Shown here: positions 61,346 through 64,000 of the stretch, piece after piece
Position numbering within the stretch: the first letter of the stretch is position 1
Layout of the letters: every line of letters begins with the position of its first letter
NCBI RefSeq assembly: GCF_044904605.1
Contig: NZ_JADIKI010000021.1
Span: forward strand, 248,001-312,000
Length of the DNA stretch: 64,000 bases
Direction: 5' to 3'
From: Dyella_B humi
GTDB lineage: Bacteria; Pseudomonadota; Gammaproteobacteria; Xanthomonadales; Rhodanobacteraceae
The notes under the pieces: generated by a model
What the model was told of the DNA's origin: nothing
Databases searched by the model: none
Seen by the model: the letters and a program-made list of their open reading frames with translations, nothing else
Program-made: the position numbers and the translations under genes

Positions 61346-63730
61346 ATGACCGATTCATCACCGAAGTCCGCGCTACGCATCCGCAAGGCCGCGGTGCTCG
61401 GCGCCGGCGTCATGGGCGCGCAGATCGCCGCGCACCTGACCAATGCCGACGTCGAAACCGTGCTGTTCGACCTGCCCTCCAAGGAAGGCCCCAGGAGCGG
61501 CATCGCACTGAAGGCCATCGAGAACCTGAAGAAGCTCTCGCCAGCCCCGCTGGCCGACGGCAACCGCGCGGCAGCCATCATCCCAGCCAACTACGAGGAA
61601 GACCTGGAAAAGCTCAAGGACGTAGACCTGGTGATCGAAGCGATCGCCGAGCGGATGGACTGGAAGCTGGATCTCTATAAGAAGATCGCCCCATACGTGT
61701 CGCCGACCGCCGTACTGGCCAGCAACACCTCGGGCTTGTCCATCAACGGCTTGGCCGAAGCGCTGCCGGAAGAGATGCGGCACCGCTTCACCGGCGTGCA
61801 CTTCTTCAACCCGCCGCGCTACATGCACCTAGTCGAATTGATCCCCACCCGGCTCACCAACGCCGGCGTGCTCGAAGGCCTGGAAGCCTTCCTCACCACC
61901 ACAGTCGGCAAGGGTGTGGTCTATGCGAAGGACACCCCGAACTTCATCGGCAACCGCATCGGCGTGTTCTCGATGCTGGCCACCATGCATCACACCGAGC
62001 AGTTCAAGCTCGGCTTCGACACCGTGGATGCGCTGACCGGCCCGGCCATCGGTCGCCCGAAGAGCGCCACCTATCGCACCGCCGACGTAGTGGGTCTGGA
62101 CACCATGGCGCACGTGATCAAGACCATGGCCGACACCTTGGCTGACGACCCGTGGCATCAGTACTTCAAGGCGCCCGTGTGGCTGAGCGGACTAATCGAG
62201 CAAGGCGCGCTGGGCCAGAAGACCGGCGCCGGCTTCTATAAGAAGGCCGGCAAAGACATCGCGGTACTGGACGTTGCCAAGCGGGACTACGTTGCCTCCG
62301 AACAAAAGGCGTCGGATGAAGTTTCCGCCATCCTCGCCATCAAAGATCCGGCCGAGAAGTTCGGCAAGCTGCGCGCGTCGAGCGATCCGCAGGCACAGTT
62401 CCTGTGGGCGACGTTCCGCGACCTGTTCCATTACACGGCCTATCACCTGGCCGACGTTGCTGATACTGCGCGCGACGTCGACTTCGCCATCCGCTGGGGT
62501 TACGGCTGGAAGCTCGGTCCGTTCGAAACCTGGCAGGCGGCCGGCTGGCAGCAGGTGGCGAAGTGGATCCAGGAAGACATCGACGCCGGCAAAGCTATGA
62601 GCAAGGCGCCGCTGCCGACGTGGGTGACGGACGGCCGCGCCGGCGTGCACGGCAAGAACGGTTCGTACTCGGCTTCTGCCAATGCCGACAAGCCGCGTTC
62701 GCAGCATCCTGTCTACAAGCGTCAGCTGTTCCCCGACGCGATCCTTGGCGAGCGCTTCGACCAAGGCACCACGGTTTGGGAAAACGACGGCGTCCGCCTC
62801 TGGACGCTGGGCGATGACGGCATCGGCATCATCTCGTTCAAGACCAAGATGAACACGGTCAACGATCAGGTGCTCGACGGCATTCAGCACGCGATCGGCG
62901 TTGCGGAAGAAAAGCTCAAGGCCGTGGTGATCTGGCAGACCGGCGAGCCGTTCTCTGCTGGCGCGGATCTGAAGGGAGCGCTCGGCCTGCTGCAAGGCGG
63001 CAAAATCAAGGAATTCGAGGCGATGGTCGCCAACTTCCAGCGCACCAGCATGCGAGTCAAACATGCACTGGTGCCGGTGGTGTCGGCCGTGCGTGGCCTG
63101 TGCTTAGGCGGCGGCTGCGAATTCCAAATGCACTCGGCGCGCACCGTCGCGTCGCTGGAAAGCTACATCGGCTTGGTCGAAGCCGGCGTCGGCCTGTTGC
63201 CCGCCGGTGGCGGCCTGCATGAGCTGGCCATTCGTGCTGCACAGAGCAACCCCAACGATCCGTTCGAATCCTTGAAGAAGGTGTTCGAAACGGTGGCCAT
63301 GGCAAAAGTCTCCGGCAGCGCGCTGGAAGCCAAACAGCTGGGTCTGCTGCGCGAAAGCGATGTCGTTGTATTCAATGCCTATGAGTTGCTCTACGTCGCC
63401 AAGCAGGTGGCCGGCTCGCTCGCTGAAAGCGGCTGGCGCCCGCCGCTGTACGCACGCAACGTTCCGGTGGCCGGCGACGTCGGCACCGCCACGTTCAAGG
63501 CTTCGCTGGCCAACCTTCAGGCCGGTTACTTCGCGTCCGAACACGACGTGGCGATCGCCTCGCGCATCGCCGACACACTGTGCGGCGGTGCGATCGAACG
63601 CGGTTCGCTGGTGGATGAGGAGTGGCTGCTCCAGTTGGAGCGCAAGCACTTCGTGGAGCTTGCGCAGACCGAGAAAACGCAGGCGCGCATTGCGCACACG
63701 ATGACCACCGGCAAACCACTGAGGAACTGA
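61346..63730 (+). CDS. 3-hydroxyacyl-CoA dehydrogenase/enoyl-CoA hydratase, FadN/FadB-like
   Basis: The 794-residue enzyme catalyses the hydration and dehydrogenation steps of beta-oxidation. Its N-terminal half is the NAD-binding dehydrogenase (AAVLGAGVMGAQIAAHL near 15, HRFTGVHFFNPPRYM with the catalytic His). Its C-terminal third is an enoyl-CoA hydratase (GEPFSAGADLKG near 540, GLCLGGGCEFQMH near 590). This order, dehydrogenase first, is that of FadN rather than of E. coli FadB. GGAG precedes the ATG at 61346. A thiolase gene follows after a repeat element. Confidence 0.93.
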   Translation: MTDSSPKSALRIRKAAVLGAGVMGAQIAAHLTNADVETVLFDLPSKEGPRSGIALKAIENLKKLSPAPLADGNRAAAIIPANYEEDLEKLKDVDLVIEAIAERMDWKLDLYKKIAPYVSPTAVLASNTSGLSINGLAEALPEEMRHRFTGVHFFNPPRYMHLVELIPTRLTNAGVLEGLEAFLTTTVGKGVVYAKDTPNFIGNRIGVFSMLATMHHTEQFKLGFDTVDALTGPAIGRPKSATYRTADVVGLDTMAHVIKTMADTLADDPWHQYFKAPVWLSGLIEQGALGQKTGAGFYKKAGKDIAVLDVAKRDYVASEQKASDEVSAILAIKDPAEKFGKLRASSDPQAQFLWATFRDLFHYTAYHLADVADTARDVDFAIRWGYGWKLGPFETWQAAGWQQVAKWIQEDIDAGKAMSKAPLPTWVTDGRAGVHGKNGSYSASANADKPRSQHPVYKRQLFPDAILGERFDQGTTVWENDGVRLWTLGDDGIGIISFKTKMNTVNDQVLDGIQHAIGVAEEKLKAVVIWQTGEPFSAGADLKGALGLLQGGKIKEFEAMVANFQRTSMRVKHALVPVVSAVRGLCLGGGCEFQMHSARTVASLESYIGLVEAGVGLLPAGGGLHELAIRAAQSNPNDPFESLKKVFETVAMAKVSGSALEAKQLGLLRESDVVVFNAYELLYVAKQVAGSLAESGWRPPLYARNVPVAGDVGTATFKASLANLQAGYFASEHDVAIASRIADTLCGGAIERGSLVDEEWLLQLERKHFVELAQTEKTQARIAHTMTTGKPLRN

Positions 63731-63737
63731 TCGGCGC

Positions 63738-63892
63738 GGGGAACGGGAAACAGGGAACGGGGAACATGCAGATCCCGTTTCCAATCCCCTCCCCGGAAAA
63801 GTTAAAGGAAAAGGAACAGAGAAAGCAGGCCGTGCCGGCAGCCATACGCAAGCGCCCTACGCACGTTCCCCATTCCCTGTTCCCCGTTCCCA
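63738..63892. repeat. Element bounded by inverted GGGAACG heptamer arrays (copy 3)
   Basis: Four GGGAACG-like units (63738-63765, some degenerate) face four CGTTCCC-like units (63863-63892) across about 97 bp. Before the right array the sequence CGCAAGCGCCCTAC resembles that of copy 2. It lies between the beta-oxidation enzyme and the thiolase and would be within their transcript. Confidence 0.8.
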
Positions 63893-63912
63893 CCCCATTG
63901 AGACCTTGAGCC

Positions 63913-64000
63913 ATGACTAACAAACAAATCCAAGACGCCTACATCGTCGCCGCCACCCGCTCGCCGGTCGGCAAGGCGCCTCGCGGCGTATTCCGGAACA
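63913..64000 (+). CDS. Acetyl-CoA acyltransferase (thiolase), 3'-truncated
   Basis: The first 29 residues (opening MTNKQIQDAYIVAATRSPVG) are the thiolase N-terminus, with the characteristic AATRSPVGKAPRG. The window ends before the catalytic Cys. Following a beta-oxidation enzyme, it is expected to be the FadA/FadI partner that releases acetyl-CoA. Confidence 0.88.
   Translation, partial: MTNKQIQDAYIVAATRSPVGKAPRGVFRN

Overview
The window looks like the chromosome of a high-GC gammaproteobacterium of the order Xanthomonadales, probably the Rhodanobacteraceae (Dyella/Luteibacter/Frateuria-like). This rests on many TonB-dependent receptors paired with glycoside hydrolases, an oxidative L-fucose pathway of the Xanthomonas kind, the ndk-rlmN-pilW-rodZ...bamB-der housekeeping string, and abundant GC-rich intergenic inverted repeats. 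The genus is inferred, not proven.

Layout. (1) 1-7.5 kb: end of an exopolysaccharide locus, with a truncated beta-helix protein, a family 2 glycosyltransferase, a flippase, a Wzc-type tyrosine autokinase, a Wzb-type phosphatase and, divergently, a Wza-type export lipoprotein. (2) 7.5-8.2 kb: a small coiled-coil basic protein behind a perfect 22-bp palindrome, then an element bounded by inverted heptamer arrays. (3) 8.2-30.8 kb: a glycan-utilisation region with three TonB-dependent receptors, two glucokinase-family kinases and GH20, sialidase-like, GH35, GH3, GH18 and GH29 enzymes. Most are on the minus strand in one chain with overlapping stop/start codons. (4) 31.0-41.5 kb: a complete L-fucose locus. 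It holds an aldose dehydrogenase, lactonase, keto-deoxy-fuconate dehydrogenase, diketo-acid hydrolase, fuconate dehydratase, L-lactate dehydrogenase, mutarotase, FucP permease, IclR regulator and a second fucosidase. (5) 41.8-48.1 kb: a coupled pair of membrane glycosyltransferases, a CHAD protein, a universal stress protein, a sirtuin and TadA, with a striking structured inverted-repeat element at 46288-46555. (6) 48.1-60.4 kb: housekeeping genes guaA, guaB, folD, moeB-like, der, bamB, yfgM-like, rodZ, pilW, rlmN and ndk. (7) 60.6-64 kb: a PsrA-like TetR regulator with two matching operators, a two-domain fatty-acid beta-oxidation enzyme and the start of a thiolase.

How it works together. 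The receptors and secreted hydrolases of region 3 would bind and trim fucosylated glycans; the enzyme set resembles those used on plant complex N-glycans, although mannosidases are not in the window. Released L-fucose would enter through FucP, be oxidised and dehydrated to a 2,4-diketo acid, and be split to pyruvate and L-lactate, the latter oxidised by the LldD-type enzyme. The least explained items are the element at 46288-46555, the family of elements with inverted heptamer arrays (7843-8000, 49768-49899, 63738-63892), and the small protein/palindrome pair at 7515-7828. No tRNA, rRNA, CRISPR array, IS transposase or phage gene was seen.
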